Assembly: GCF_026241165.1 (NCBI RefSeq)
Contig: NZ_JAPFQN010000006.1
Location: forward strand, 1 to 64,000
Reading direction: 5' to 3'
DNA: 64,000 bases
Source of the DNA: Mangrovivirga halotolerans
GTDB taxonomy: Bacteria; Bacteroidota; Bacteroidia; Cytophagales; Cyclobacteriaceae
Shown here piece after piece: positions 27,201-36,824 of the stretch. Each line of letters starts with the position of its first letter. Position 1 is the first letter of the stretch. The position numbers and the translations under genes were made by a program. The notes under the pieces are model-generated. The model did not search any database. It was given only the letters and a program-made list of their open reading frames with translations, and had not been told where the DNA came from.

Positions 27201-28765
27201 TTAGAAAAAACGGCATCCCCTATAAATGTTACTCCATTGTCGATGGAATAAGTTAAAGTATGATTATCAGCTACATTTCCTGTTACAGTGATTTGTCCAT
27301 CCGAATTTTCCGGACATGTTAAATCTTTAACATTTGTTAATTCATCTGTTGTGTTAATTACTGCCGGAGCATCACTTATAATTACTTCTTCGGAAGTTGT
27401 TTGACAACCTAATCGATCTGTAGCTAGAACTATGTAAGATCCAGCGGAAATTCCTGAAATTATGTCTGAAGTGGCTGTGGATCCGTCATAGGTTATTGAT
27501 TTAACTTCACTGCCGTTTTGCAGTACTGAATAGGTGTGGGAATAGCCATTCCCAATTTCTGCATTAACCTCGATTTTACCATCTGAAGCGCCTGGACAGG
27601 AAACTTGTCTATCACCTGTATACTCATTTAATGGATTTAATGTGACATTAAAACTTGGAGGAACATTTACATCTGCTGTTGCCTTATATCCACAGGATTC
27701 TTTAGAGGAATGAGTAATAGTAAATTCAATTAATCCGCTTTCAACCAAATCTATAGATAATCCTTCATTTGAATTAAAATTTACATCTCTTGGAAAACCA
27801 ACGCAATAACCTGGTAATAATTCTGAAGCTGTACTTCCGCACCCTTCTTCAGGAGCAGGCGATAATTTTGAAATTGAAATTTTCATTGGAGCAGAGAATA
27901 ATTTTGGAGCTATATTAATTTTAGCAACATCTTCCTGACAAACTCGTTGAATTATTTCAATATCAGCATCATTGTATTCATTGGGATAATTAAAGGTATA
28001 ATTTGCTCCGGAAGCAATACGTGTTTTATCGTAGAAATTAAAATGAGCATAGAAATTTATATTTTTTTCATATCCAGCATTATCTGAAAAAAGTTCTGTA
28101 TAAGAAATATCTACGGTTGGGCCTAAAGTAGTCTTAAACTGTGTTTTATTTATTAATATCTCATTAGTATTTGCATCCAAAACCTCATAATACCAATCAA
28201 CGGATTCATACAAATTATGTATTTTACTGTTTTCTGGTGCAACATCAACATTTAAATTAATAGATTTTCCACATTCAATTTCCGTTAAATTAGGGATGGG
28301 CAAATCTCCTAATACCTTAACTAATACACTTATACTCATATCATCACGATCTGTGACAACATTATCCATTCGACAATGATCTATCCCTAAATATTTATAT
28401 CCGTAAAAATTATCTAAGTTACAGCTAGCTGAAACTGGCCCTGGAGTAGGCCCCATATTTGGGTCTAAATATGTATTTTGTCTGCCAGAAGCAAAAAAGA
28501 ATCGTGGAAATGTTTCTGGAGTGTATGTAGTACTATAATAATCACAATTGAAGCAATAATCCGGACCTGAATTATAATTATGAAAATCTTTAGCTACATT
28601 AAGACCTTCAGAAGAACTAAGTAATACATCTGAAAAAAATGCTCCTGGGTCCTTTAAAGGTTCATAAGCGCTATATAAATAAATTTTAGTTTCAAACTGC
28701 AATTGACCAAACCCTTTCCAGGTAAGCAGTAGACTAAAAAAAGATAAAAGTAAAACTCTTTTCAT
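24230..28765 (-). CDS. giant secreted SprB-repeat protein with T9SS sorting domain
   Basis: 1511 residues. A signal peptide (MKRVLLLSFFSLLLTWKGFG) is followed by an AT-rich unique N-terminal region (about 21-380). About eleven tandem beta modules then begin at C390, each opening like CPGASDGKIEV, CFGSPDGQL or CYGSSDGVL and ending 'GxYxVxVxDxxGC'. These are SprB-type repeats known from the gliding adhesin SprB. The C-terminal 80 residues (VYPNPSDGELTVQF, ending RQLIIN) are a type A T9SS sorting domain. Last gene of the operon. Its ATG overlaps the previous stop by 4 bases and has a near-perfect Shine-Dalgarno (28772-28779). Probably a surface adhesin or stalk. Confidence 0.88.
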   Translation of the reverse strand: MKRVLLLSFFSLLLTWKGFGQLQFETKIYLYSAYEPLKDPGAFFSDVLLSSSEGLNVAKDFHNYNSGPDYCFNCDYYSTTYTPETFPRFFFASGRQNTYLDPNMGPTPGPVSASCNLDNFYGYKYLGIDHCRMDNVVTDRDDMSISVLVKVLGDLPIPNLTEIECGKSINLNVDVAPENSKIHNLYESVDWYYEVLDANTNEILINKTQFKTTLGPTVDISYTELFSDNAGYEKNINFYAHFNFYDKTRIASGANYTFNYPNEYNDADIEIIQRVCQEDVAKINIAPKLFSAPMKISISKLSPAPEEGCGSTASELLPGYCVGFPRDVNFNSNEGLSIDLVESGLIEFTITHSSKESCGYKATADVNVPPSFNVTLNPLNEYTGDRQVSCPGASDGKIEVNAEIGNGYSHTYSVLQNGSEVKSITYDGSTATSDIISGISAGSYIVLATDRLGCQTTSEEVIISDAPAVINTTDELTNVKDLTCPENSDGQITVTGNVADNHTLTYSIDNGVTFIGDAVFSNLSKGTYTTLVKDENECLSNPVPITVKEPEFNFSVTETSTSCFGSPDGQLTAQLTPTANSASISSIKYSLTDGIFAEPNSNTFSGLSVGTGTVYVQYNSTCSAETTYTITEPAQMDFNVTTTQPSCYGSSDGVLNVVNVSNNQGAVVYSITEPGAGFQTSPSFTNLVANAYTVYVQDEQGCSRQKPVILNEPTRVNASFTETNAITCFGDSDGTLEVSPFGGIGTGYSITWTDNNSTSQTRNNLSAGIYSVNVTDGNGCINEVAYTLSEPDELNVTADIYDKNGFGVSCNGDTDGEVLLLTSGGTPGYTYSWNGEAKSDYESTLAAGNYTVVATDINGCQTQTSFELTQPDVLQLSATVTDETCFESDNGSINLQGQGGTGTYEFKWQGGAFNTIQNYTNLVAGSYLAEIRDSNGCLTGEQSLVVSQPDGLLVTIDEVVDATCAEPLGSIFITSTGGNGGNQFQWQKDGSNYSQTEDITDAQPGSYSITITDAKGCVAQNNAFISAADGPVVQTALIEEPTCSYTADGAAEIAITGGTGAYSVSWPTGTSTPREENLAVGQYTVEVEDEAGCRSFHTVDLTGPEPMTIMEQLQAPSCFDSSDGTITVTASGENNTGFTYQWVSGPANASYANLSEGTYQVNITDAQGCEASFDVFLDAPEELVVSLFDYIQTTCADGSDGSITLESTGGTGNKTYQWNNGQTTNPITNIQGGVSYAVTVTDENGCSKEDAFEMPATEPADLGLTDQEVCEGQELLLSPIITGSSYSWKDGSGNEVSTVSSYLVTVPGTYTLDMISAKGCNESATFTIVENNDLLQTEFLMSTEVNAMDTVLMIDLTTPEPDSIEWDLQGFGTLLHNGQYYAEAQYEQAGTYPVKLTAHYFECAGTRSKNITVLEVQNPEGGRVDNVDFISDFTVYPNPSDGELTVQFTSAEEVAPEIKIHDSQGQVLYEVTGSVGTEHSIDMNLFNLPAGMYYLRVYLGGESTARQLIIN

Positions 28766-30642
28766 CGTGATACCTCCTTATTAATTTTTTGGTTGTCAGT
28801 GGTAATGATCTCTATTAAAGCTGATTTAATTTCATCCCCTATTCTAATTTCATTCAATATATCAACCTTATAGTTCCGTTTAAATGAGCGATATTGTTCT
28901 CCGTCTTTCACATAAATATTACAAATCCGTACTTTAGATGGATAAGTCACTTCGAAGGTAAGTTTGTTTTCTTCCAGCCTTGGATTTAGGTCAAAAATCG
29001 CTTCTCTATCTGATTCACTAGCTATAAATGCTTTCTGAAAAACTAATTCATCTCCTTGTTCCAGCTTGACCTCAAAATTCGATCGGTATTTCTCAGGAAC
29101 AATGAATTTAAAATCTTTATTAAAAACCTTTGATTCAACTTGTTTGCCTCCGTAAATCAAAGTAAACTCTACTTCAAAAGGGGAAAAGGCAGTTAACTCC
29201 GGTTTTTCTTCATCATAATCTACAGACAAATAATCCCACAGATTCTTTTTATTAGAATAAACTACTTCCTCTGACCTCTCAGAGAGATTATATCGATTAT
29301 CATAAGCCGCTACTGAATATTTATAATCATAAGCCGCTTGTGTGCTTAATGTGTCGTAATAAATGTCGCTTTCTGTCGCACTTAAATAAATAGGTTCATG
29401 TCCTTTTACGCCTCTTCTAAATAATCTGTATCCTTTAAAATCAGAATCCGAGGGTCTGTTAAATGAAATTGCCACAACATTATTAATAGTATCTCTTAAC
29501 TCAATAAAATCTATTCGAGGTACCGCTGGAGCAATACTATCTAGCAATTGCACCAAATATGGGAATGATTTTTTTCCGTTGTTTTCTAATATATAATACC
29601 CTGAAACTGGATCATCAGTCCAAATTGAATTTTGATCCTTAGCAGAATTATTAATAGGAGCATATGTACCACTTTCTGATTTGCTATGCATTAGAACAGT
29701 ATTTTTCCCCAATTGATTAGCAGTATAAAATGTTAACCTGCCCTGATCATCTATTTGATGGTCTACCAACTGGTTGATTTCTGTCTTTCCACTTACTTTC
29801 ACGTTGGCATTCATTACTACCGGATCAGAGACAATACTATCACCATAGGGTGTTAGTCCGGCTACCTTATATTTTACTTTCCCATCGGTAGTGCTTAATG
29901 AATCATAGTAATCAAGAAAAACAGCCTGATCTACATTTATATATGGAGCTTCATTGATCTTTTCAAAACCATTTTCTCCAATACTTTTATAAATATTGTA
30001 TCCGACAAAATCATATGAATTATCCTTCCATCTCAATGCAACTGAATTATCATCATTCAACTGATAAAAAATTCTGGGAAAGAAGACCTTCTCAGGTGAT
30101 TGACCGTTAAAATTTGCGACAGTTGCCGCTAAAAAATTTTCAGGTTGATTTTGTAATGCTACTCGATAAATATAAGTGTCCTTTTTAACCGGGGAATCTC
30201 GAAAAGCAAACCCCGAAAGCTGAGCTGTTTTAAAAGAATAATCATTAACTAATTGTGAAATACCGAATCGATATTCCTGATCTTTTGCTGCTTTGTAGTA
30301 TTCAAAAGGACCGAATTGTCCTCCCAGATCTACCTCACCTTCACCAAAGATCATTTCTGCGGCAACCAAAGTATAGTCAGACCCTTCCTTTAAAAATTCT
30401 TTTCCATCAGCTGTATTGATCCTGAAAGTTTTTTTCTCTTTTGTTGATTGACTGATTCGTTCAATAATTACTCCATTATCAATAATATCTCTCCACAAAC
30501 CATAATTATCAGCAGCCCACTTTATAGAGACTCCATTTTCATCGGCACGAGAAATAGCTTTCAGCCCGGTAGTTTGTCCTTTTGTAATATCAAAAGACAA
30601 TAAAACCAGCAAAATGATCAATATGGATCTATAACTTTTCAT
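28762..30642 (-). CDS. secreted multi-fibronectin-type-III-like protein
   Basis: 626 residues with a signal peptide (MKSYRSILIILLVLLSFDITKGQ). Several Fn3-like modules follow, recognisable by 'VALRWKDNSYDFVGYNIYKS', 'VAISFNRPSDSDFKGYRLFRR' and 'YKYSVAAYDNRYNLSERSE' strands. There is no enzymatic motif and no T9SS sorting domain, so it may stay in the periplasm or bind the outer surface through partners. It starts on the last base of the upstream gene's stop (TAATG) and ends by a 4-base overlap with the downstream gene, so the three giant genes form one coupled unit. Confidence 0.8.
   Translation of the reverse strand: MKSYRSILIILLVLLSFDITKGQTTGLKAISRADENGVSIKWAADNYGLWRDIIDNGVIIERISQSTKEKKTFRINTADGKEFLKEGSDYTLVAAEMIFGEGEVDLGGQFGPFEYYKAAKDQEYRFGISQLVNDYSFKTAQLSGFAFRDSPVKKDTYIYRVALQNQPENFLAATVANFNGQSPEKVFFPRIFYQLNDDNSVALRWKDNSYDFVGYNIYKSIGENGFEKINEAPYINVDQAVFLDYYDSLSTTDGKVKYKVAGLTPYGDSIVSDPVVMNANVKVSGKTEINQLVDHQIDDQGRLTFYTANQLGKNTVLMHSKSESGTYAPINNSAKDQNSIWTDDPVSGYYILENNGKKSFPYLVQLLDSIAPAVPRIDFIELRDTINNVVAISFNRPSDSDFKGYRLFRRGVKGHEPIYLSATESDIYYDTLSTQAAYDYKYSVAAYDNRYNLSERSEEVVYSNKKNLWDYLSVDYDEEKPELTAFSPFEVEFTLIYGGKQVESKVFNKDFKFIVPEKYRSNFEVKLEQGDELVFQKAFIASESDREAIFDLNPRLEENKLTFEVTYPSKVRICNIYVKDGEQYRSFKRNYKVDILNEIRIGDEIKSALIEIITTDNQKINKEVSR
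28772..28779 (-). promoter_or_regulatory. strong Shine-Dalgarno for the SprB-repeat gene
   Basis: AAGGAGGT on the minus strand, 6 bases before the ATG at 28765 and inside the last codons of the upstream gene. Such strong sites are uncommon in Bacteroidota and here go with a 4-base stop/start overlap, suggesting translational coupling. Confidence 0.7.
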
Positions 30643-33600
30643 TAATAAATAAATTCAAAACTCGTTTCAACTTCGTCTGTAGTGATTTCCTTACCAGGTA
30701 GTTTGTAACTGAATTTTAGTTTGATCAAACCATTGCGAAATCTTGGGTATGGTGTTGCTAACAGCTCATTTTCTGATGATGGATAATTTCCTCCAAAATG
30801 ATTAATCACCAGCTCTCGAATATTTTTATTATCCTGATTAACGATATAAGGGTAAAATATATAAATCATAACTCGATCTGGCCCGGCTAAAGATGCATCT
30901 GCAATATCAACAACGGGCAAATAAAAACCAGATGTTTCAAGTATTCTGAAAGCCTCCACCGGAGGCACACCACCGTATGCCTTATCATCACGGACTGTCA
31001 GATTCAATCCATATTTAGGATAGTTAGCATAGGTAAGCCCCATTACAAAATCTGAATGCCACTCAGAATCTTCAATAATCATTTCATACTCAATTCCCGA
31101 TTCATTGAAATTTGCAAATTCCTGTCTGACGAATGGCTCACCAACTGTAAACCCATTAAAGATATCTTCCACTCCTGGTCTTACAGGATAAGTACTTGTC
31201 CCTTCAAAATCCATTGAAGCCACTTTCTCTCCTAAAGTTCTAAAATTACTTGTCCTCACCGGAGCGATATAGACATTCTGGGTTTGAAGCTCTGCTAAAT
31301 TACCCGTGGCTTTTTGGCCTTTTATTTCCAGATCAAGGTTACTATCTCCACCAACCTTTGTTTTTACTGAATCGACATTTGAATCTACTGCATCAGCTGC
31401 CTTTGCAGGCACTTTGTTCAACGACAAATTGTAGATTTTACCTGTTTGAATGTTTGAAGGAAAATCAAACATCACCTCGTTTTTCCTATTATCGTAATCA
31501 AAGCCAAAGGAAGAAGATTCAGTACCGTCATCGGCAATAAACTTCCCTTCGAATTTCCAAGCACCCGAATCATTACTAAACAGATAATCCTGACCTTGCT
31601 CTAACTGAATATATCCCTGTGGATATTCATCCTGGTAGAAGTTGACCATCTCAATCTCAGGATAACTATACGCTACGTTGTGGTGTGGAATGTTATCCGG
31701 AGCTTCACCTGAAAGGAATTTCACTTCTTTAGATTCAACATATCTTTTTCCATCGACAATTACAGGCTCCCAGTTACCGCCTATGCGCTCCTCAAAGCTC
31801 ACCTGTACCTTTGCTATCATTGTAGTGTGTGGCGAAAGGATGTCTACTGGTTTTACTGCTAGTACATCTTTATCATCATCCCACTGCTTTACCACTTCGA
31901 TTGGTCGTTTTTCGCCGTCATGGGTGATATCAAAATGATCTAGCTTTATTTTAAATTCTTTGGTAACACCATCCAGATCTTCCAGCTTAAATATCTTTTC
32001 AACCGGCATATTAAATACTGCTTGTGGCTTGGTGAATACGTTTACTTCTTCTCCTTCTCCCGGTGTTACTTGTGAAATAACTGTGATTCCTTCGAGTACC
32101 GAACCTCCAACGATCTGACATTCTTCTCCCAGAGTCACTTCAAAATCGCAACGACCACTAACTAATCCACCTAACACACTATATCGCCCACCGACAATAC
32201 CGCGCATCCAGAATGGATTTGGAAGCTTGGCCTGGAGTAAAGCCGCTGCTCCAATATGCAGAATTGATACTTTCTTCTTCTTACCAAAAACTTTAACCCT
32301 TATCCCAATATCTCCATCAAAATACGCATAGGCCTGTCCATTAGCATACCATCCATTAACTCCTAGCGTCCCTGGTCGACCGGCACACTCTGCGGAGCCA
32401 TAATCTTTAAGCATGATATCAAATCCAGCACCAGCCATAAATCGGGCATAGAACATCAGGAAATTCATATCGCCGGTATCTATATTAAATCCGGCACCAA
32501 AGCCTACTCCTGCACCATCACCCAAGGCATTCATGTCTGACATATAATCCAGGTCTGCCTGACTTCTACCAAGTATTTCTGCAACCTTCGGATCTGGTGG
32601 TGGTGAGCCCGGTACTTTGGTTCCCATTACGAAATACGCATTGGCCTCGGCATTTAACGGACCAACGCCCATTTGTACTCCCAACCTGTCCTCCGGTGTA
32701 CCAATGTATACATACCATTCCGCCGGATCGAAGTGCATCACTGCCCATCCTGCACGCCCATTTGGGCCTATACCGGTGATTATTCCTCCTGCCACATTGA
32801 CGAACATATCCATGTTGGCGTGGAAGACCTTGTTTTCAAAATCGTATTCCATCACCATCGAAGCTGAGATACTTCCTTTACCTCCCATTTCAGTTGGATC
32901 GCCGAATATTTGCGTTATATCATTGGTTCCTGTGCTTTCAATCAAACTCCCAGATACAGATTCAACAGCATTACTAACAGATGCAGCTTTTTCTGCGATC
33001 TTATCCATATTATCCGTGATAACATCCAGGTCAACCATCATTTCCGGGGTCATCACGTAGGCATTTCCGGCAAATTTGATATTTCTGATTCCACCTCCTT
33101 TAAAGAAGGCTATTTCAAACATCGCATCACCATTCCATGCTTCTTTCTTTTTACCTCCCATTACAATCGAGGCCTTTACTCCTAACCCTGCTTTAGTAGA
33201 AGGCTTGTAGGTAATACCTGTACGGGTATATCCCAGGGAATTATATCCTCCTTTATCGATCTCCATGGCGTAGTAAGCTCCACCACCAAATCCATAAAGG
33301 TTCAAACTTGGCTCTACTATCGGAATGCCATTATCAAAAGTAGCGGCCGCATCGGCATACCAGTATCGCATGCCATTGACATTACCAAAAATGGCACTCG
33401 CTTCAATTTCCATCTTTAATCCCGATTGCATACCGAGCTTCAGATTACCATTAAATCCTTCACCATAAATGGAATCATTTCTGTAAAACTTTAATCTCCC
33501 ATCAAGTGAAAGGCTGCTCACCTCACCACTCAATGCTATTTCATCTATCTCAAGTCTTTTAAATCTGAATCGCTGTCTTCCATTTTTCTCATAAGGTTCT

Positions 33601-35363
33601 GCAACGATCGTCATACCAGACATTCCGCTGAACCCGCCATCTTCCGGCTTCATTACATTCACGGTCAGATCAAAGCTAACACCTACCTCAGTGCTATCTG
33701 CCAATGTTTCAAACCCGATGTTATTCAACTGCACAGGGAAATTAGCCATTGCCTGTTGTGCCGCTTCAGAGTTAAAGGAGAATTGGCCAACCTGAAGGTA
33801 AGGTTTAACGGTTTGCACCTGGAGAGAGTAGAATTCCATCTCAGCGATCTCGAGCGCCTTCTTGCTATCATCACTAAAGGATGCCTCCACATTCATTTTA
33901 CCATGTAGCGTGGCGCGGGGATAAAATTTTCCATTATAAACATCGACTTCCAGGGAGGAACCTGAATACAATTCAACTTCAGTTCCCTTAAATAATGGGA
34001 AAGTAAGTGTTGAATCATTTCTTACGTCAAATTCATATTGTCCATGAGGCAAAACCCTTCCTTCATAACTAAAATACTCACCATCACCATTGGTAGGAAC
34101 GTGGATTTTTCCGTTGATCTCACCACGCTCTAATGAACCCATCAACATAGAAACTTCAAATCGCTCTAAAGAAAAAGCCCATTTATTCATCAGGCCTTCA
34201 TCCATGTTGATAAGGTTTTGTCCGGAAATTGTCCCGGTAAAACCCAGGTCATCGATGATCAGACCCCGGCCATTGAAAGTTGTCCGGGCACTGTCTGTCC
34301 GTTGAAACTCCGGCGGCAACATGACGGCCACTTCTTCAATGTATACCCCACGCCATAACTCCGGCTGTTCTGCAACCAGGTAAGGCTGGTATTCTTCCGG
34401 AAAAACCACAGCTGGTGAATTTCGGTAATCGCTGTAATCGAATACTGCATTTTTCACCTGGAAGGTCACTCCTTTCACACCATTGATTTGAAACGGATCC
34501 AGATCAAAGCCAGCGATCAAATTATTCCAGTCTTCTAATTCTGTTTCAAATCTTCCCGTTACACGTTTTGTTGTATCTATTCTTCCAATCGAGTCTTCAG
34601 CGAGCAGCCATTCTTTAGAAAAGACTACTTCACCTTTTATTTTCATGGATTTATATCCGTCACAATCGATCTTTACATGCGTGCCGGATACTCCTCCGGA
34701 CTTTAAGACCAATGCTCCTTTTCCTCCGGATATTGGAATGGCATAATCTTTAACCAGAAACAACATCGCATCATTGGTTATGATCCCGCCTTCCTCAGAT
34801 ATTTGAATATTGTGAGCCCCAAAGACCAGCTCCTGACCCTGAGGTGGTTGAAAAACCATATAAACACTCATGAAAGTACCCTGAGGCTTGAAAACGATCG
34901 AGTCGATAATTACCCCGTAGGTGAAACCTCCAATTTCTTTGCTTTTGGCGATTGGCAAATTCTGAACGGCTTCAGCATTCAGGACGTCAGTGAACATATC
35001 GTTTTTCACTACCTGATCCCAGATACTTTGAGCACGATCTAATACTCTTTGAATTGAATCAGTTACAGCGGTAGGTGGAGCTATGTCTCCTAGTGTATCG
35101 ACAGAATTGAAAACCGGTTGATATAATTCTTCCCGACTTACTCTGGCAGGTAAAGCAGGCGCCGAACTACTCTTCACTTCTTCTCCGGTGTATCGTGCCA
35201 GTTCTTTTCTTTTCAGGTCTTCTAATAAGCGATCGGCCGGGGTACTAACTTCCGGCTTAGATTTTTCACCAATAGACTTTACCGGATCTATTGATGCATA
35301 TCCTGATGAAAAGCCCAATAATAATAAGGCAATGAAGAAAATTAAATTCCTATGTTTATACAT
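30642..35363 (-). CDS. very large secreted beta-rich protein of unknown function
   Basis: About 1573 residues from the ATG at 35363, which opens a signal peptide (MYKHRNLIFFIALLLLGFSSGYA); a frame extension of 16 codons upstream is less likely. The protein is a long series of beta-rich stretches. Glycine-rich segments such as GDGAGVGFGAGFNIDTG and cysteines near the middle (SAECAGRPG, SGRCDFEV, GEECQIVGG) stand out. I recognise no named domain. The codon composition is richer in GC than the genes on either side. It lies in the same operon as a HEAT-like protein, the Fn3 protein and the SprB-repeat protein. By context it is part of a surface or secretion apparatus. Confidence 0.75.
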   Translation of the reverse strand: MYKHRNLIFFIALLLLGFSSGYASIDPVKSIGEKSKPEVSTPADRLLEDLKRKELARYTGEEVKSSSAPALPARVSREELYQPVFNSVDTLGDIAPPTAVTDSIQRVLDRAQSIWDQVVKNDMFTDVLNAEAVQNLPIAKSKEIGGFTYGVIIDSIVFKPQGTFMSVYMVFQPPQGQELVFGAHNIQISEEGGIITNDAMLFLVKDYAIPISGGKGALVLKSGGVSGTHVKIDCDGYKSMKIKGEVVFSKEWLLAEDSIGRIDTTKRVTGRFETELEDWNNLIAGFDLDPFQINGVKGVTFQVKNAVFDYSDYRNSPAVVFPEEYQPYLVAEQPELWRGVYIEEVAVMLPPEFQRTDSARTTFNGRGLIIDDLGFTGTISGQNLINMDEGLMNKWAFSLERFEVSMLMGSLERGEINGKIHVPTNGDGEYFSYEGRVLPHGQYEFDVRNDSTLTFPLFKGTEVELYSGSSLEVDVYNGKFYPRATLHGKMNVEASFSDDSKKALEIAEMEFYSLQVQTVKPYLQVGQFSFNSEAAQQAMANFPVQLNNIGFETLADSTEVGVSFDLTVNVMKPEDGGFSGMSGMTIVAEPYEKNGRQRFRFKRLEIDEIALSGEVSSLSLDGRLKFYRNDSIYGEGFNGNLKLGMQSGLKMEIEASAIFGNVNGMRYWYADAAATFDNGIPIVEPSLNLYGFGGGAYYAMEIDKGGYNSLGYTRTGITYKPSTKAGLGVKASIVMGGKKKEAWNGDAMFEIAFFKGGGIRNIKFAGNAYVMTPEMMVDLDVITDNMDKIAEKAASVSNAVESVSGSLIESTGTNDITQIFGDPTEMGGKGSISASMVMEYDFENKVFHANMDMFVNVAGGIITGIGPNGRAGWAVMHFDPAEWYVYIGTPEDRLGVQMGVGPLNAEANAYFVMGTKVPGSPPPDPKVAEILGRSQADLDYMSDMNALGDGAGVGFGAGFNIDTGDMNFLMFYARFMAGAGFDIMLKDYGSAECAGRPGTLGVNGWYANGQAYAYFDGDIGIRVKVFGKKKKVSILHIGAAALLQAKLPNPFWMRGIVGGRYSVLGGLVSGRCDFEVTLGEECQIVGGSVLEGITVISQVTPGEGEEVNVFTKPQAVFNMPVEKIFKLEDLDGVTKEFKIKLDHFDITHDGEKRPIEVVKQWDDDKDVLAVKPVDILSPHTTMIAKVQVSFEERIGGNWEPVIVDGKRYVESKEVKFLSGEAPDNIPHHNVAYSYPEIEMVNFYQDEYPQGYIQLEQGQDYLFSNDSGAWKFEGKFIADDGTESSSFGFDYDNRKNEVMFDFPSNIQTGKIYNLSLNKVPAKAADAVDSNVDSVKTKVGGDSNLDLEIKGQKATGNLAELQTQNVYIAPVRTSNFRTLGEKVASMDFEGTSTYPVRPGVEDIFNGFTVGEPFVRQEFANFNESGIEYEMIIEDSEWHSDFVMGLTYANYPKYGLNLTVRDDKAYGGVPPVEAFRILETSGFYLPVVDIADASLAGPDRVMIYIFYPYIVNQDNKNIRELVINHFGGNYPSSENELLATPYPRFRNGLIKLKFSYKLPGKEITTDEVETSFEFIY

Positions 35364-35466
35364 TCCTAATCTAGCATGTAAAAAAATCCTGTCGATACGG
35401 AGCTTAAGCACTCTCTACCGAAAAATTATGTCGTTAAAAGATCTTACCGTTACAAGGCGGTAACTC

Positions 35467-36381
35467 TTAATATTTACTATCTACAAATTGTAACCTCTTA
35501 TCTTCTTTTATCCAGTCAATTATCGCATCCATTGCAGCCTGGTAATCATCGGCCAGAAACATTCCCGAAGCATCGACGGCCACGGGGAAATTAACTATCC
35601 GTGGAGCGATCTGCTCAGCAATACCATATCCGCAAGGTATCTTTTCACTCACATTCGGATTTGGTGATGCACAAAGAATCGATTGATCAGTTATTATTTC
35701 AAAAAGAAAATTATAAACTACTTCGTTGTTGGTGTAAGCCAGGTCAGGAACCACATCGTAAATAAAATCACTGTTGACTTCCATCTTCCTCACTGCCTCC
35801 ATCAACCGGGCCTCCGCACGTTGGTTTCCCATCCTGGTCAGGGCAACTAATGCATGCCATTGCTCCCTGTTTCGGCTACTGTTATCCAGTGCAATATCTT
35901 CGAGGGCTTGAGTTGATTGCTGTACCTTGGCAAACCCAATGATTTTAATCAACAAACTACGATGAGGATAATCACCTCTAAGGTAAGCATCGAGCAACTG
36001 CTTAGTTTCAGGCGCAAAATCTGCCGGAGTAAAGCGCTTGAGCATGCTGATGGCTTTATAGGAAACCGAATTATCTTTGGAATTGCCCAATAGCGCCAGG
36101 TTTGCTACAGCCTGTGAGCGCAACTGTTTGTCGGTGCTGTACACACCATAAGCGCCAAACGCATTGATTGCTTCAAGTTTTAATTTTGAATCGTCAGTAG
36201 CCGCATATCGTTCGATGATCTTTATGGCAGTCGGGTTGTTGGCAAAACCTTCGTAAAAAGCCAATGGCTTTGATTCGGCCTTACCTTTTTTAACTACTTC
36301 AAAGTGATTAACGAGAGCTTCTTCCTGCGCAAAAATTAAAAAATGTGCGAAGAATGATACAAAAAATATTATTCGCTGCAT
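35467..36381 (-). CDS. secreted HEAT-repeat-like protein
   Basis: 304 residues with a signal peptide (MQRIIFFVSFFAHFLIFAQ). Alpha-helical repeats follow, such as 'SKLKLEAINAFGAYG', 'LRSQAVANLALLG', 'SYKAISMLKRF' and 'QWHALVALTRMGNQRAEARL', spaced about 35 residues apart as in HEAT/ARM scaffolds. There is no catalytic motif. It is the first gene of the operon leading into the 1573-residue protein (gap about 100 bases to that ATG). It probably acts as a periplasmic docking scaffold; this is inference. Confidence 0.72.
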   Translation of the reverse strand: MQRIIFFVSFFAHFLIFAQEEALVNHFEVVKKGKAESKPLAFYEGFANNPTAIKIIERYAATDDSKLKLEAINAFGAYGVYSTDKQLRSQAVANLALLGNSKDNSVSYKAISMLKRFTPADFAPETKQLLDAYLRGDYPHRSLLIKIIGFAKVQQSTQALEDIALDNSSRNREQWHALVALTRMGNQRAEARLMEAVRKMEVNSDFIYDVVPDLAYTNNEVVYNFLFEIITDQSILCASPNPNVSEKIPCGYGIAEQIAPRIVNFPVAVDASGMFLADDYQAAMDAIIDWIKEDKRLQFVDSKY

Positions 36382-36607
36382 AGTTGACTAAAAAATATGC
36401 CCAAAAATAGGAAAAGAAGATTTACGGAGCAAATAATTGATAGCTAAGTTGTTGGGAGGTTAGGTATTGGTTATTAGGTTATTAGTTATTGGATATTTGA
36501 TTGGAGCTGTAGATAAATAAAAGGCACTTCATTGACGCTTGGAATAGGTGGTTATAGGGGGTAGTTATTGAGTTATTAATGATTAGTTATTTGGTGATAA
36601 TTTTGAA
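36382..36607. repeat. intergenic stretch of degenerate TTATTAG-type tandem repeats
   Basis: No gene. Two blocks (about 36455-36510 and 36550-36600) repeat short words such as GGTTATTGG, GTTATTAG and GTGATTAG. The same word family occurs at 23817-23925, 49685-49755 and 49965-50005, always next to REP elements. Confidence 0.65.
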
Positions 36608-36818
36608 CTCTGCTGCTTGGAGTGTTCCGTAGGACAACTTCAAACTTTTTTATGAAATGCAGAGTCTATGACTTGGTCATTCTACAAAGAAAAATTTATA
36701 TCCACGCTTTTTTACTTCTACGCTGAAATAAACTTATTTATTTGACCGGGATACAATCCCTGCTTTTCATGAAAAGTCTGAAGTTACGCTATCGCTAAAC
36801 TCCAGACAGCTGGGGGGG
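36608..36818. mobile_element. non-autonomous REP element, family A, copy A1
   Basis: Left end GCTGCTTGGAGTGTTCCGTA, right end CTAAACTCCAGACAGCTGGG (36799 on) followed by more G. The ends are imperfect inverted repeats of each other and each is itself a hairpin. The inside matches A2 at both sides, but a 40-base filler replaces the transposase gene. The conserved GACCGGGATACAATCCCTGC is at 36744-36763. It ends 6 bases before the stop of the next gene. Confidence 0.82.
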
Positions 36819-36824
36819 CTGGAA

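Noticed and set aside
32617-33060. 147-codon open frame antisense to the 1573-residue gene
   Set aside because: The opposite strand carries a full-length secreted protein; the antisense frame is a codon-bias shadow.
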